NCBI GenBank assembly: GCA_036405235.1
Contig: DASWYA010000001.1
Location: 1-64,000, forward strand
Reading direction: 5' to 3'
Source of the DNA: JASLCR01 sp036405235
Lineage (GTDB): Bacteria; Patescibacteriota; Saccharimonadia; Saccharimonadales; Saccharimonadaceae
DNA length: 64,000 bases
Every line of letters starts with the position of its first letter. The stretch's first letter is position 1. The notes beneath the pieces were generated by a model. The model made no database searches. It had not been told where the DNA came from and was given only the letters and a program-made list of their open reading frames with translations. Positions 24,172 to 32,338 of the stretch are shown here, in pieces. A program made the translations under genes and the position numbers.

Positions 24172-25440
24172 ATGCAGGAAAATTCTCGATATGCGGTAGG
24201 CATCGACATCGGAACAACTACGGTTCGATGTGTAGTAGGACATATAGACAGTACAACTGGTGTGCCGACAATTGTGGGCGTAGGTAAAGCAGCTAATTCT
24301 GGTATGCGAAAAGGTATTGTGGCAAATCTTAATGGCCCAGCCACGGCAATAGATGATGCGCTTGGTGAAGCTGAGAGGATGAGTGGATATCAGGTAGATG
24401 CGGCGACGATTTCGATTAACGGTCAGCATATCCTCAGTACAAAAGCTGATGGGATGATTGCTGTTGGTGCGATGGATCACGAGATAAGTCATGATGACCT
24501 TCAGCGGATTGAAGAGGTAGCAACAACAGGGAAAGTACCACCAAATCGCGAGATCATAGAAGTGGTGCCACATAGCTATAGACTGGATGGTCAGGATAAT
24601 ATAAAAGATCCTCTTGGTATGACAGGTACGCGACTCGAGATTAACGCAAATGTTGTATCAGTGCTAGCGCCTCACCTGGCAAATCTGCAGAAGTCAGCCG
24701 ATATGGCAAAAGTAGACGGGCACACGATCGTGCCGAGTGTACTTGCTAGTGCAAAAGCAGTATTGACTGAATCTCAGATGGAAACCGGAGTCGCAGTGAT
24801 TGATATGGGTGCAAGTACGACAGGTGTTGCGGTGTTTGAAGAAGGCGACTTGCAGTATGTGGGTGTGGTGCCGATTGGCGGTGCAAACATTACTAATGAT
24901 CTAGCTATTGGTCTCAAGACTGACCCAGAAATTGCTGAAAAGGTAAAACTAGCTCACGCACAAGCTACTTCGCGGAAGGAAAATTCTGGTGTGAGTCTAA
25001 AAGAAGGTGGTGAAACACACAGCTTTAGCGTGCAAGATATTGATGAGATCGTTGAAGCTCGCTTAGAAGAAATATTTGAAGGCGTGGTGAAAGAATTGAA
25101 AAAAGCAGGACGCGCTGGTCGTTTACCAAGTGGTGTAGTATTGACGGGTGGTACGGCGAATCTCAAACATATGGCCGAATATGCCAAATCAGCGCTTGGT
25201 TTGGCTGCTCGTGTAGGCAAACCGGCTGGCTTCGGAGGAGTTGCGGAAGACGCAGAGAAGCCAGAATTTGCGAGTGCGGTTGGCCTTATGATGATTGATA
25301 ATGAAGGCGGACATGGTGTGTCTGGCGCTGGACAAAAAAGTGGAACATTTTCAGGATCTAACAGTAGTAAAAAAGCCACCCAAGGACTCAAGAAAGCGGG
25401 TGGGGCTCTCTCGAAATTCCTAGGCCGATTTAAGATTTAA
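24172..25440 (+). CDS. ftsA: Cell division protein FtsA
   Basis: 422 aa. Actin-like membrane tether of FtsZ. Actin/Hsp70 phosphate-1 motif GIDIGTTTVRCVVG, phosphate-2 VIDMGASTTGVAVFE, adenosine motif VVLTGGTANLKHM. The SHS2 (1C) insert lies at about residues 85-160. The C-terminal end LKKAGGALSKFLGRFKI is an amphipathic membrane-targeting helix, preceded by a Gly/Ser-rich linker. -10 box TATACT (24160-24165) ends 6 nt before the ATG; no ribosome site, so probably leaderless. ftsZ follows after 71 nt. Confidence 0.93.
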   Translation: MQENSRYAVGIDIGTTTVRCVVGHIDSTTGVPTIVGVGKAANSGMRKGIVANLNGPATAIDDALGEAERMSGYQVDAATISINGQHILSTKADGMIAVGAMDHEISHDDLQRIEEVATTGKVPPNREIIEVVPHSYRLDGQDNIKDPLGMTGTRLEINANVVSVLAPHLANLQKSADMAKVDGHTIVPSVLASAKAVLTESQMETGVAVIDMGASTTGVAVFEEGDLQYVGVVPIGGANITNDLAIGLKTDPEIAEKVKLAHAQATSRKENSGVSLKEGGETHSFSVQDIDEIVEARLEEIFEGVVKELKKAGRAGRLPSGVVLTGGTANLKHMAEYAKSALGLAARVGKPAGFGGVAEDAEKPEFASAVGLMMIDNEGGHGVSGAGQKSGTFSGSNSSKKATQGLKKAGGALSKFLGRFKI

Positions 25441-25511
25441 TTTTTGTATTCAAGGGTGCTATACTAGAATGAGTAAAGATTTTGTATAGCTAAGTGAGGG
25501 AACAAATATTC

Positions 25512-26708
25512 ATGCCTGAAGTAAAGCCAAGTGACATCCAAACGTTTGCCAGCATAAAAGTTGTTGGCGTAGGAGGCGCAGGTGGAAGCGCTGTGAATCG
25601 TATGAAAGACGCAGGGCTGACGGGCGTGCAGTTCATTGCTATGAATACTGATGCTCAGGCTTTGCACAACTCAAAAGCAGATGTAAAGATCCACCTAGGA
25701 AAGCAAACAACTAATGGCCTTGGCGCAGGCGCTGATCCTTCAAAAGGTGAAGAGGCTGCAAATGAGTCTCGTGATGAAATCAAGACGGCTCTTGATGGTG
25801 CAGACATGGTATTTGTCACGATTGGTGCTGGTGGTGGTACTGGTTCCGGTGCTGGCCATGTCGTGGCGGAAATCGCCCGCGAATTAGACATACTTGTCGT
25901 TGGCGTAGCTACGAAACCATTTAGTTTTGAAGGCGAAAAGCGTCGACAGAATGCGGAGTGGGCGGTTGCACAGCTCGGCAGGCAGGTTGATACCCTGATC
26001 ACTATCCCGAATGATCGTCTGCTTCAGACAATTGACCGTCGTACACCACTTCTTGAAACATTTAAGATCGCTGATGATGTACTTCGCCAGGGTGTGCAAG
26101 GAATTTCTGAACTTATCACTGAGCATGGTTTGATTAATCTCGACTTTGCTGACGTGAAGGCAATTATGAGTAATGCCGGATCTGCTCTTATGGGCATTGG
26201 TCGAGCAACTGGTGAAGAGCGTGCAGCACAGGCAGCTCAGCAAGCTATTGAAAGTCCGTTGATCGAAGTTTCTATCGATGGTGCACGTGGTGTACTCTTC
26301 AATGTCACAGGTGGCTATGATATGAGCATGAGCGAGATTCAGGAAGCTGCGGAAATCATTACAAGTGCTGTTTCTCCAGATGCAAATATCATCTTTGGTG
26401 CAACACTGAAGCCTGAGATGCAAGATGAGCTGGTGATTACTGTGATCGCAACAGGCTTTGATAGCGAAATGTTTGAAGAGCAGGCAGCTAGTCTTGACCA
26501 CCCAACAGCTACCGCTAATAAAGAAGTGGCTGAAGAAGAAATCCAGAGCGTTAACATGGATCTTGATACGACTGACCCTGCGGAACATTTTGCAGCAGAG
26601 ACAGACGTGACTGATATATGGAAAGAGCCCGAGCCAGTTAATGACGATGAAGATGATACGCCGGCATTCCTAAGACGCCGTAAGAAAAAGAAAGAATCTG
26701 AGGAGTAA
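25512..26708 (+). CDS. ftsZ: Cell division protein FtsZ
   Basis: 398 aa from ATG 25512 (MPEVKPSDIQTF); an in-frame GTG at 25494 would add six residues but overlaps the GAGGGA ribosome site. Tubulin-type GTPase forming the division ring. The G-box GAGGGTGSGAG, the T7 loop NLDFADVKAIM and the N-terminal IKVVGVGGAGGSAVNRM are intact. After an acidic linker the C-terminal peptide DTPAFLRRRKKKK matches the FtsA/ZipA-binding DIPAFLRR motif. A TATACT box at about 25460 gives it a promoter of its own. Confidence 0.95.
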   Translation: MPEVKPSDIQTFASIKVVGVGGAGGSAVNRMKDAGLTGVQFIAMNTDAQALHNSKADVKIHLGKQTTNGLGAGADPSKGEEAANESRDEIKTALDGADMVFVTIGAGGGTGSGAGHVVAEIARELDILVVGVATKPFSFEGEKRRQNAEWAVAQLGRQVDTLITIPNDRLLQTIDRRTPLLETFKIADDVLRQGVQGISELITEHGLINLDFADVKAIMSNAGSALMGIGRATGEERAAQAAQQAIESPLIEVSIDGARGVLFNVTGGYDMSMSEIQEAAEIITSAVSPDANIIFGATLKPEMQDELVITVIATGFDSEMFEEQAASLDHPTATANKEVAEEEIQSVNMDLDTTDPAEHFAAETDVTDIWKEPEPVNDDEDDTPAFLRRRKKKKESEE

Positions 26709-26717
26709 TACACATAC

Positions 26718-27173
26718 ATGGCCGGTCAGCTGAACATAGGCGACAGTCGTGTACTAGAATCTCGTGAGGTGGGTGATGGCAAGACGATTCGTCGTCGCCG
26801 AGAGACACCGGATGGGACTCGGTTTACGACGTACGAACGAATTGAGAAACCAAACTTGGCGGTCATAAAGAAAAATGGTGATCGTGAGCTCTTCGATAGA
26901 GATAAGTTGGCTGGTGCTATTAAGCAATCAGTTGGAAAATTCTTTGCCTCTGAGCTGGAAGTTGAAGGGATTGTCGATACAGTTGAGGAAGCCGTATATG
27001 ATTTGGGTGAGAGCGAAGTCTTTTCAAAGCAAATAGGAGGACTTGTTCTCGATGAGTTAGAAGAGAGAAATCAAGTTGCGTACGTACGCTTCGCAAGTGT
27101 ATTTCATGATTTTAAAACACTCGATGATTTTGTGAAAATCTTGGCTGCGCGTCGACACAAGGATAAGAAGTAG
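26718..27173 (+). CDS. nrdR: NrdR-like ATP-cone protein lacking the zinc ribbon
   Basis: 151 aa. Residues about 20-135 align with NrdR, the repressor of ribonucleotide reductase genes: DSR...GKTIRRRRETPDGTRFTTYERIEKPNLAVIKKNGDRELFDRDKL, then the ATP-cone (VEGIVDTVEEAVYDLGESEV, VAYVRFASVFHDFKTLDDFV). The DNA-binding zinc ribbon is missing: NrdR begins MRCPxC and has RECPxCxxRFTT, while here the N-terminus is MAGQLNIGDSRVL and the second knuckle reads ETPDGTRFTT. There is no cysteine in the protein. The frame is closed by the ftsZ stop just upstream, so this is not a start-site error. It may still sense nucleotides but cannot bind DNA through a zinc ribbon. Confidence 0.75.
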   Translation: MAGQLNIGDSRVLESREVGDGKTIRRRRETPDGTRFTTYERIEKPNLAVIKKNGDRELFDRDKLAGAIKQSVGKFFASELEVEGIVDTVEEAVYDLGESEVFSKQIGGLVLDELEERNQVAYVRFASVFHDFKTLDDFVKILAARRHKDKK

Positions 27174-27430
27174 TGCGTGCGATTGTTATCTATAAAGAAG
27201 ATAGCGAACATGGTCGAGTAGTCTCTGACTATCTAAGAGATTTTACGCGTCAGACTGGCCGGATGCTTGAGACTATAGATCCCGACACGAAAGAGGGAAG
27301 TGACTTTGCTCAGGCATATGATATCGTAGAATATCCAAGCGTCATTGCGCTATCTGATGATGGCCAGTTACAAAATTTTTGGAAAGGTCTGCCGTTACCA
27401 ACAATAAGCGAGGTGAGTTATTATGCATAA
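27173..27430 (+). CDS. Small thioredoxin-fold protein without CxxC
   Basis: 85 aa starting at GTG 27173, overlapping the last base of the previous stop. RAIVIYKEDSEHGRVVSDYLRDF ... IDPDTKEGSDFAQAYDIVEYPSVIALSDDGQLQNFWKG has the beta-alpha-beta, cis-Pro (EYPSVI) and C-terminal beta pattern of thioredoxin, but the CxxC redox site is absent and the protein has no Cys. It overlaps the start of the VKOR gene by 8 nt. It may be a docking or chaperone partner for VKOR instead of an enzyme; that is inference. Confidence 0.6.
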   Translation: MRAIVIYKEDSEHGRVVSDYLRDFTRQTGRMLETIDPDTKEGSDFAQAYDIVEYPSVIALSDDGQLQNFWKGLPLPTISEVSYYA

Positions 27431-28037
27431 ATTGTTAGAATTATTTAAAAAACAAGATTATCATGTAGCGTACTGGGTCATGCTGCTCGCAGCGATTCCT
27501 GCATTTTTGGCAGCATTTGTATTGTCAGTGGAGAAACTTGAGGTTATCAAGAATGCTGACGCAGTCTTGAGCTGTAGCATCAATGCGGTATTAAATTGTG
27601 CAAGTGTGATGAAAACCTGGCAGGCGTCTGTCTTTGGTTTCCCAAACAGTTACCTTGGCATTATGGGTTTTGCAATCGTGATTGCCGTAGCAATGGGTGG
27701 ACTGCTTGGCAATAAACACTCCAGGGCGTATCTTGTTACTGCGCAAATCTTTTATGCGTTTGGTCTTATATTTGCTTACTGGCTGTTCTTCCAGAGTGTC
27801 TATGTTATTGAGGTGCTATGTCCATGGTGTTTGGTTGTAACAGCTATGACAACGCTAATTTTTGAAAGCTTACTCTATGTCAATCTCAGGAAAAATAACT
27901 TTGGGCTCAGTAAGAAAGGCAACAGTAGTATTCAGAAGTTTCTCGATAAAGGCTTTGACAAACTGATCGTGGCGAGCTGGCTGGTGCTTATGGTGGTGCT
28001 CGTAGTGGTAAAGTTTGGCGATGGGCTTTTTAGCTAA
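27423..28037 (+). CDS. Vitamin K epoxide reductase (VKOR) homologue
   Basis: 204 aa with five membrane segments. Re-oxidises thiol-disulfide partners, feeding electrons to quinone, and takes the place of DsbB in many bacteria. Visible: the loop cysteines C51 and C59 (LSCSINAVLNCASVMKTWQASVFGFPNSYLGI) and the active CPWC at C133-C136. It lacks the C-terminal thioredoxin domain found fused in some bacteria; the adjacent 85-aa protein cannot supply it because it has no Cys. The 3' end overlaps the DUF1295 gene by 17 nt. Confidence 0.88.
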   Translation: MHKLLELFKKQDYHVAYWVMLLAAIPAFLAAFVLSVEKLEVIKNADAVLSCSINAVLNCASVMKTWQASVFGFPNSYLGIMGFAIVIAVAMGGLLGNKHSRAYLVTAQIFYAFGLIFAYWLFFQSVYVIEVLCPWCLVVTAMTTLIFESLLYVNLRKNNFGLSKKGNSSIQKFLDKGFDKLIVASWLVLMVVLVVVKFGDGLFS

Positions 28038-28929
28038 GACGCCTCAAGTAAGCTGGCCGACAGCGGGTCTGATTGTATTTCTGTGTAGCTATTTGGCTGC
28101 GGCACTGACGGTTCTGTTTATGGAACATATGGCGGGTCAGATTTTAGCTCAAACAACGACAGTAGGGTGTGGTGTGCTGGTCTATATGTCTATTATTTTC
28201 TTGCTTTCAAGATTTCTAGGGAGACTAGATATTGTTGATGCTGGTTGGGGAGGCGCATTTGTAGTGGCTGCAATAACAGCATGGGTAGTGAATCAGCATC
28301 AACCTGAAATTGGCTGGAATATACAAACACTTACAACCGGACTGGTAGTCATATGGGCTACTCGACTTAGTTACCATGTCATTAAGCGACTTATGCGACA
28401 AAGCGAAGACAAGCGATATAGTACCCTCAGAAAAAACTGGAAAGGGAACGAAATTGTGAACGCATATGTGAGAGTTTTTCTTTTGCAGGCGGTACTTGCA
28501 ACTATTATCTCTATTGCGCTGATTCACATTAACATTTCTACTCAGGAAGCTATATCATACTGGACTATCTTAGGTGCGGCCATCTGGACTGCTGGATTTA
28601 TCTTTGAGTCGGTAGCTGATATGCAGCTAAAAAATCACATTAAAAATCGGAAAAATAGCAAAAAATTGTTGACTTCGGGACTATGGAAATATACGCGGCA
28701 TCCGAACTATTTTGGAGAGGCTACCATGTGGTGGGGTATATTAGTGATCGCATGCGGTACGCCTTATGGTTGGGTAGGGATTATCACTCCAGTGGTTATT
28801 ACGTATCTACTCCTCTTTGTTTCTGGTGTGCCTCTGGCTGAGAAGGCGCTAGAAAAGCGAAAAGGTTGGAAGGTCTACAAAAATCGTACAAGTATCTTTG
28901 TCCCATTACCACCACGTTCAGCAAAGTGA
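28021..28929 (+). CDS. DUF1295 / steroid-5-alpha-reductase-like integral membrane protein
   Basis: 302 aa from ATG 28021, inside the end of the VKOR gene. Seven or eight membrane segments. The C-terminal block TSGLWKYTRHPNYFGEATMWWGI and the end KALEKRKGWKVYKNRTSIFVPLPPR are typical of DUF1295, which is related to isoprenylcysteine methyltransferase and sterol reductases. The reaction and substrate are unknown; a lipid or prenyl substrate is a family-level guess. It ends the operon-like run from ftsA. Confidence 0.78.
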   Translation: MGFLAKTPQVSWPTAGLIVFLCSYLAAALTVLFMEHMAGQILAQTTTVGCGVLVYMSIIFLLSRFLGRLDIVDAGWGGAFVVAAITAWVVNQHQPEIGWNIQTLTTGLVVIWATRLSYHVIKRLMRQSEDKRYSTLRKNWKGNEIVNAYVRVFLLQAVLATIISIALIHINISTQEAISYWTILGAAIWTAGFIFESVADMQLKNHIKNRKNSKKLLTSGLWKYTRHPNYFGEATMWWGILVIACGTPYGWVGIITPVVITYLLLFVSGVPLAEKALEKRKGWKVYKNRTSIFVPLPPRSAK

Positions 28930-28932
28930 TTG

Positions 28933-28962
28933 TTGAAAGTTGACCAAGGACTTTGCTATAAT
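28933..28962 (+). promoter_or_regulatory. Promoter of the ileS T-box leader
   Basis: TTGAAA (28933-28938), 18-nt spacer, TATAAT (28957-28962); start expected near 28969. Confidence 0.75.
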
Positions 28963-28968
28963 GTCCTC

Positions 28969-29160
28969 AAGACGTTTGAGTGGTTATCACCCACGAGTCG
29001 CGGGAAGAACAGCCGTGAAGCTCAGTAGAGCCCGCCGTAAAGACTAGCGTAAAAGTTAAATGAGTGCGAAAGAGAATCTCTTTTTCGAAACTGGATGGTA
29101 CCGTCCGCTTAGCCGGATTCCAGTAGCGAAAAAGGGATTTTTATATTCAAAAAGGAGCGA
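28969..29160 (+). promoter_or_regulatory. T-box leader of ileS
   Basis: A roughly 190-nt leader. The T-box bulge ACTGGATGGTACCG (29090-29103) contains UGGU (29096-29099), which pairs with the tRNA NCCA end, and is closed by ACTGGA/TCCAGT (29090-29095 and 29119-29124). A short stem near the 5' end has GGTTATCACC with AUC (28986-28988), an Ile codon, in the specifier position. A 13-bp stem AATCTCTTTTTCG (29075-29087) with CGAAAAAGGGATT (29127-29139) encloses the antiterminator and is followed by TTTATATT. AAAAAGGAG (29149-29157) is the ribosome site. Whether control is by termination or by hiding that site cannot be decided by eye; the short stem I resembles actinobacterial ileS T-boxes. Confidence 0.85.
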
Positions 29161-29162
29161 GT

Positions 29163-32039
29163 ATGAAATTTAAACACGGCACACGCAGACGAGCACTGGA
29201 ATACGAAAAAGACTGGGTGCAGCGCTGGAAAAAAGACCAGACATTTGAGAAATCGGTTGAGAATCGGCCGAAAGATAACTCGTATGTATTTTATGATGGG
29301 CCACCATTTATTTCTGGTGTGCCACATCACGGTACACTCCTTAGCTCGATCGTAAAAGATGCAGTGCCGCGCTACCAGACGATGAAAGGTAAGCGTATTG
29401 AGCGTGTGTGGGGTTGGGATTGTCATGGTCTACCCGCGGAACGCTTTACGGAGAAAAAGCTCGGTATTCATTCACGCCAAGAAGTCATCGAGTATGGTAT
29501 CGAAAAATATATCAATGCTACTCGCGAAAATATGGTGCAGACAAGTAGCGAGTGGGAAGATGTTGTCGATCGCATCGGCCGCTGGGTAGATTTCAAGGGC
29601 GCATACAAAACCATGGATAAAAACTACATGGAATCTATTTGGTGGGCATTTAAGACCTTGTATGAAAAAGGAAAAATCTTCGAAGGCGAAAAGGTACTGA
29701 TGTACTGTACACTCGATGGTACGCCGCTGTCGAAAGCTGAAGTGACAATGGATGCCGGGGCGTATCAGGATGTAACGGATCCAAGTGTGTTTGTAAAATT
29801 CAAACTCGAAGATGGATCGACTTTGCTTGCATGGACAACTACGCCATGGACTCTTCCGGCTAACACTGCACTTGCTGTGAACAAAGACTTTGATTACGTA
29901 GAAGTAAAAGTTGGCGATGAGCAGTTTATTCTTGCAAAAGAACTTGTCAAGAAAGTGCTTCAAGATGAAAAACATCAGCCACTTGCCTACGAAGTAGTCC
30001 ACGAGTTTAAGGGAGGTGAGCTTGTCGGCAAATCATATGAACCGCTACTCGGTGTTGATCGTGGGGAAAATGCGCATAAGATCTGGCATGCTGACTACGT
30101 GGAGGCTGAAGCAGGTACAGGTGCCGTACATATTGCACCTGCATACGGTGAAGAGGACTTTGAGCTTGCAAGGGAAAATGAAGTACCCGTAGTGCACGCT
30201 ATCGACCAAAATGGCTTCTTTACAGAAGGCGATTGGCAGGGTAAGAATGTATGGGAGATCAACAAACAGATTGCTAAAGATCTCAAAGAACGCGGCGTTG
30301 TGTGGAAGATTGATTATATCCGCCACAGCTACCCTCACTGTCATCGTTGTGGTACAAAGCTAATGTACCGAGCTCATCCAAGTTGGTTTATGGATATTGA
30401 TGGTCAGCGAGAAAAGATGCTTGAGAAAAATGAGCCGATCAACTGGTTTCCGACACACGTGAAGCACGGTCGTTTTGAAAAGACTGTCGAGCAGGCGCCA
30501 GACTGGAACATCTCCCGCGATCGTTTCTGGGCAACGGCAATGCCGGTATGGAAGTCTAAGTCAGGTAAGACTAAAGTTGTCGGTAGCTACGCTGAACTAA
30601 AAGAATTCTCAGGGGTAGAGCTTGAAGATTATCACCGTCCATGGATCGACGATGTGAAGTTTACGATTGACGGGGAAGAGTACACCCGCATCGATAAAGT
30701 GATGGACAGTTGGTTTGAAGCGGGCTCAATGCCGTTCGCACAGTTTCACTATCCGTTTGAGAACAAAGAAAAGTTTGAAGCCAATTTTCCAGGCGATTTC
30801 ATCGTAGAATACATTGGTCAGGTGCGTGCGTGGTTCTATTATATGCACGCCATGAGTGTGGCGTTATTTGGCGAAAATAGCTTTAAAAATGTTATTGTAA
30901 CTGGCAACGTAGCAGGCAATGACGGCCGCAAGATGAGCAAGAGCTACGGTAACTACACCGATCCGAATGAGCTGATGGATAAGTTTTCAGCTGACTCCCT
31001 ACGGTTCTTGCTCCTTTCAAGCCCGTTGCTCAATGGTGAGGACTTCGCGTTGCAGGATAAAGAGGTGGGAGATGTCGCACGCAAACTGAGTATGATCTGG
31101 AATATGTACGATTTCTTTACGATGTATGCTGAGGTTGATGGCTGGGAGTATAGGCAGGAGCCTATGGATATTGAGTCTCTTAAGAATCCACTCGACATGT
31201 GGATCGTATCTCGATATCGCCAACTCCGTGACCATATCACAAAACACATGGATGACTACGACATCCCACAAGCAATGAGTGAGATACTACCATTTATCGA
31301 AGATGCGAGTAACTGGTATGTCCGTCGTTCGCGTAGACGTTTCTGGAAGAGTGAAGATGACAGTGATAAAAATGATGCCTACAGGACGCTTCATTATGTA
31401 TTGCGACACTTGAGTTATGTACTTGCTCCGTTTACGCCATTCTTGGCCGAGGAGCTGCACGATAATCTTACTGGAGAGGGAAGCGTACACCTGCTCGATT
31501 GGCCAAAGGAAGGTAAGATCGATCAGCTCGTCCTCGATGAGATGAAGCAAGCGCGCGGTGTAATCAATGATATTCTGTCGCTCCGTGCAAAAGAAGGCAT
31601 CAAGACACGTCAACCACTTAGCTATGCAAAAGTTGAGTCATCACACGACTTCCGTCCTGAGATTCGCGAGATGGTAGTCGATGAGGTGAACATCAAGCAG
31701 ATTGATTTTGTGCAGGACGCGGAGCTTGAAGGTAAAACTGCCAACACTAAGATCGGCGTAGAGCTGGAGATCACCCCACAACTCAAGCGTGAAGGCCTGA
31801 TGCGGGAAGTGATTCGTCACGTACAGGCTGCTCGTAAAAAAGCCGGGCTAAATGTTGATGATAGGATCGTGTTGCAGCTAATAACTGATGACGAAACGCT
31901 ACAAAGCGCGATTGAGGAGCATGCTGCAACTATTACCGAAGAAACGCTAGCAGAGAAGTTGGGTGATGTGAGTGACGGTCACAACGAAACTGTGAAAGTT
32001 GAGGGTGTTGAACTCAATATTCTTCTGAAGAAGATGTAG
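29163..32039 (+). CDS. ileS: Isoleucyl-tRNA synthetase
   Basis: 958 aa, class I synthetase of the type-2 (eukaryote-like) pattern. Visible: the nucleotide-binding start YVFYDGPPFISGVPHHGTLL, the editing domain (WTTTPWTLPANTALAV), the tRNA-contact WDCHGLPAE, KMSKS at 590-594 (GRKMSKSYGNY) and the anticodon-binding helical domain. Oddity: the HIGH signature is HHGT at residues 55-58, so the last His of the motif is Thr. Preceded by a T-box leader with an Ile specifier; AGGAG lies 6 nt before the ATG. Charges tRNA-Ile and edits Val. Confidence 0.95.
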   Translation: MKFKHGTRRRALEYEKDWVQRWKKDQTFEKSVENRPKDNSYVFYDGPPFISGVPHHGTLLSSIVKDAVPRYQTMKGKRIERVWGWDCHGLPAERFTEKKLGIHSRQEVIEYGIEKYINATRENMVQTSSEWEDVVDRIGRWVDFKGAYKTMDKNYMESIWWAFKTLYEKGKIFEGEKVLMYCTLDGTPLSKAEVTMDAGAYQDVTDPSVFVKFKLEDGSTLLAWTTTPWTLPANTALAVNKDFDYVEVKVGDEQFILAKELVKKVLQDEKHQPLAYEVVHEFKGGELVGKSYEPLLGVDRGENAHKIWHADYVEAEAGTGAVHIAPAYGEEDFELARENEVPVVHAIDQNGFFTEGDWQGKNVWEINKQIAKDLKERGVVWKIDYIRHSYPHCHRCGTKLMYRAHPSWFMDIDGQREKMLEKNEPINWFPTHVKHGRFEKTVEQAPDWNISRDRFWATAMPVWKSKSGKTKVVGSYAELKEFSGVELEDYHRPWIDDVKFTIDGEEYTRIDKVMDSWFEAGSMPFAQFHYPFENKEKFEANFPGDFIVEYIGQVRAWFYYMHAMSVALFGENSFKNVIVTGNVAGNDGRKMSKSYGNYTDPNELMDKFSADSLRFLLLSSPLLNGEDFALQDKEVGDVARKLSMIWNMYDFFTMYAEVDGWEYRQEPMDIESLKNPLDMWIVSRYRQLRDHITKHMDDYDIPQAMSEILPFIEDASNWYVRRSRRRFWKSEDDSDKNDAYRTLHYVLRHLSYVLAPFTPFLAEELHDNLTGEGSVHLLDWPKEGKIDQLVLDEMKQARGVINDILSLRAKEGIKTRQPLSYAKVESSHDFRPEIREMVVDEVNIKQIDFVQDAELEGKTANTKIGVELEITPQLKREGLMREVIRHVQAARKKAGLNVDDRIVLQLITDDETLQSAIEEHAATITEETLAEKLGDVSDGHNETVKVEGVELNILLKKM

Positions 32040-32048
32040 CTTATTGAC

Positions 32049-32096
32049 TTTTTGTATCGTTTATGCTTAAATATAGAAGTATAAACGATACAAAAA
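32049..32096. repeat. 16-bp perfect inverted repeat over a promoter
   Basis: TTTTTGTATCGTTTAT (32049-32064), 16-nt gap, exact reverse complement (32081-32096). A -35-like TTGACT (32044-32049) and a -10-like TAAATA (32068-32073) overlap the left arm and the gap. The arms run T-tract first and A-tract last, the reverse of a terminator, so a dimeric repressor operator or an mRNA-leader hairpin is more likely. Confidence 0.75.
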
Positions 32097-32101
32097 TAAA
32101 T

Positions 32102-32314
32102 ATGAATCTATTCCATCACCACATACATTTTGGCGCCGTTGATCCACTAGCAAATGGTCTAGCGGATGAGATTGCGGCCGAGCAGGCGGAACCTGATGCG
32201 TTTGTGCTTGAAGAGCAGCTCGATGAAACACTCGCAGATCGCTGGCAAGTGATAATTGATGATGCTAAGCAAGATAAAGATTACATAGACCTGATGCGCT
32301 CCATTGATGAATAG
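32102..32314 (+). CDS. Small acidic protein of unknown function
   Basis: 70 aa from ATG 32102 (MNLFHHHIHFGAVDPLANG), just after the inverted repeat. An in-frame ATG at 32063 lies inside the repeat and is judged too early. The His cluster HHHIH at residues 5-9 could bind metal; the rest is acidic and helical (EEQLDETLADRWQVIIDDAKQDKD). No family recognised. It is 24 nt before the minizincin gene, so the two may act together. Confidence 0.5.
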   Translation: MNLFHHHIHFGAVDPLANGLADEIAAEQAEPDAFVLEEQLDETLADRWQVIIDDAKQDKDYIDLMRSIDE

Positions 32315-32338
32315 TGTGCTATACTTTTTATAGTAAAT

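Noticed and set aside
32049..32096. Invertible (phase-variable) promoter
   Set aside because: The inverted repeats enclose only 16 nt, too little to flip by a site-specific recombinase, and no invertase gene is in the window.
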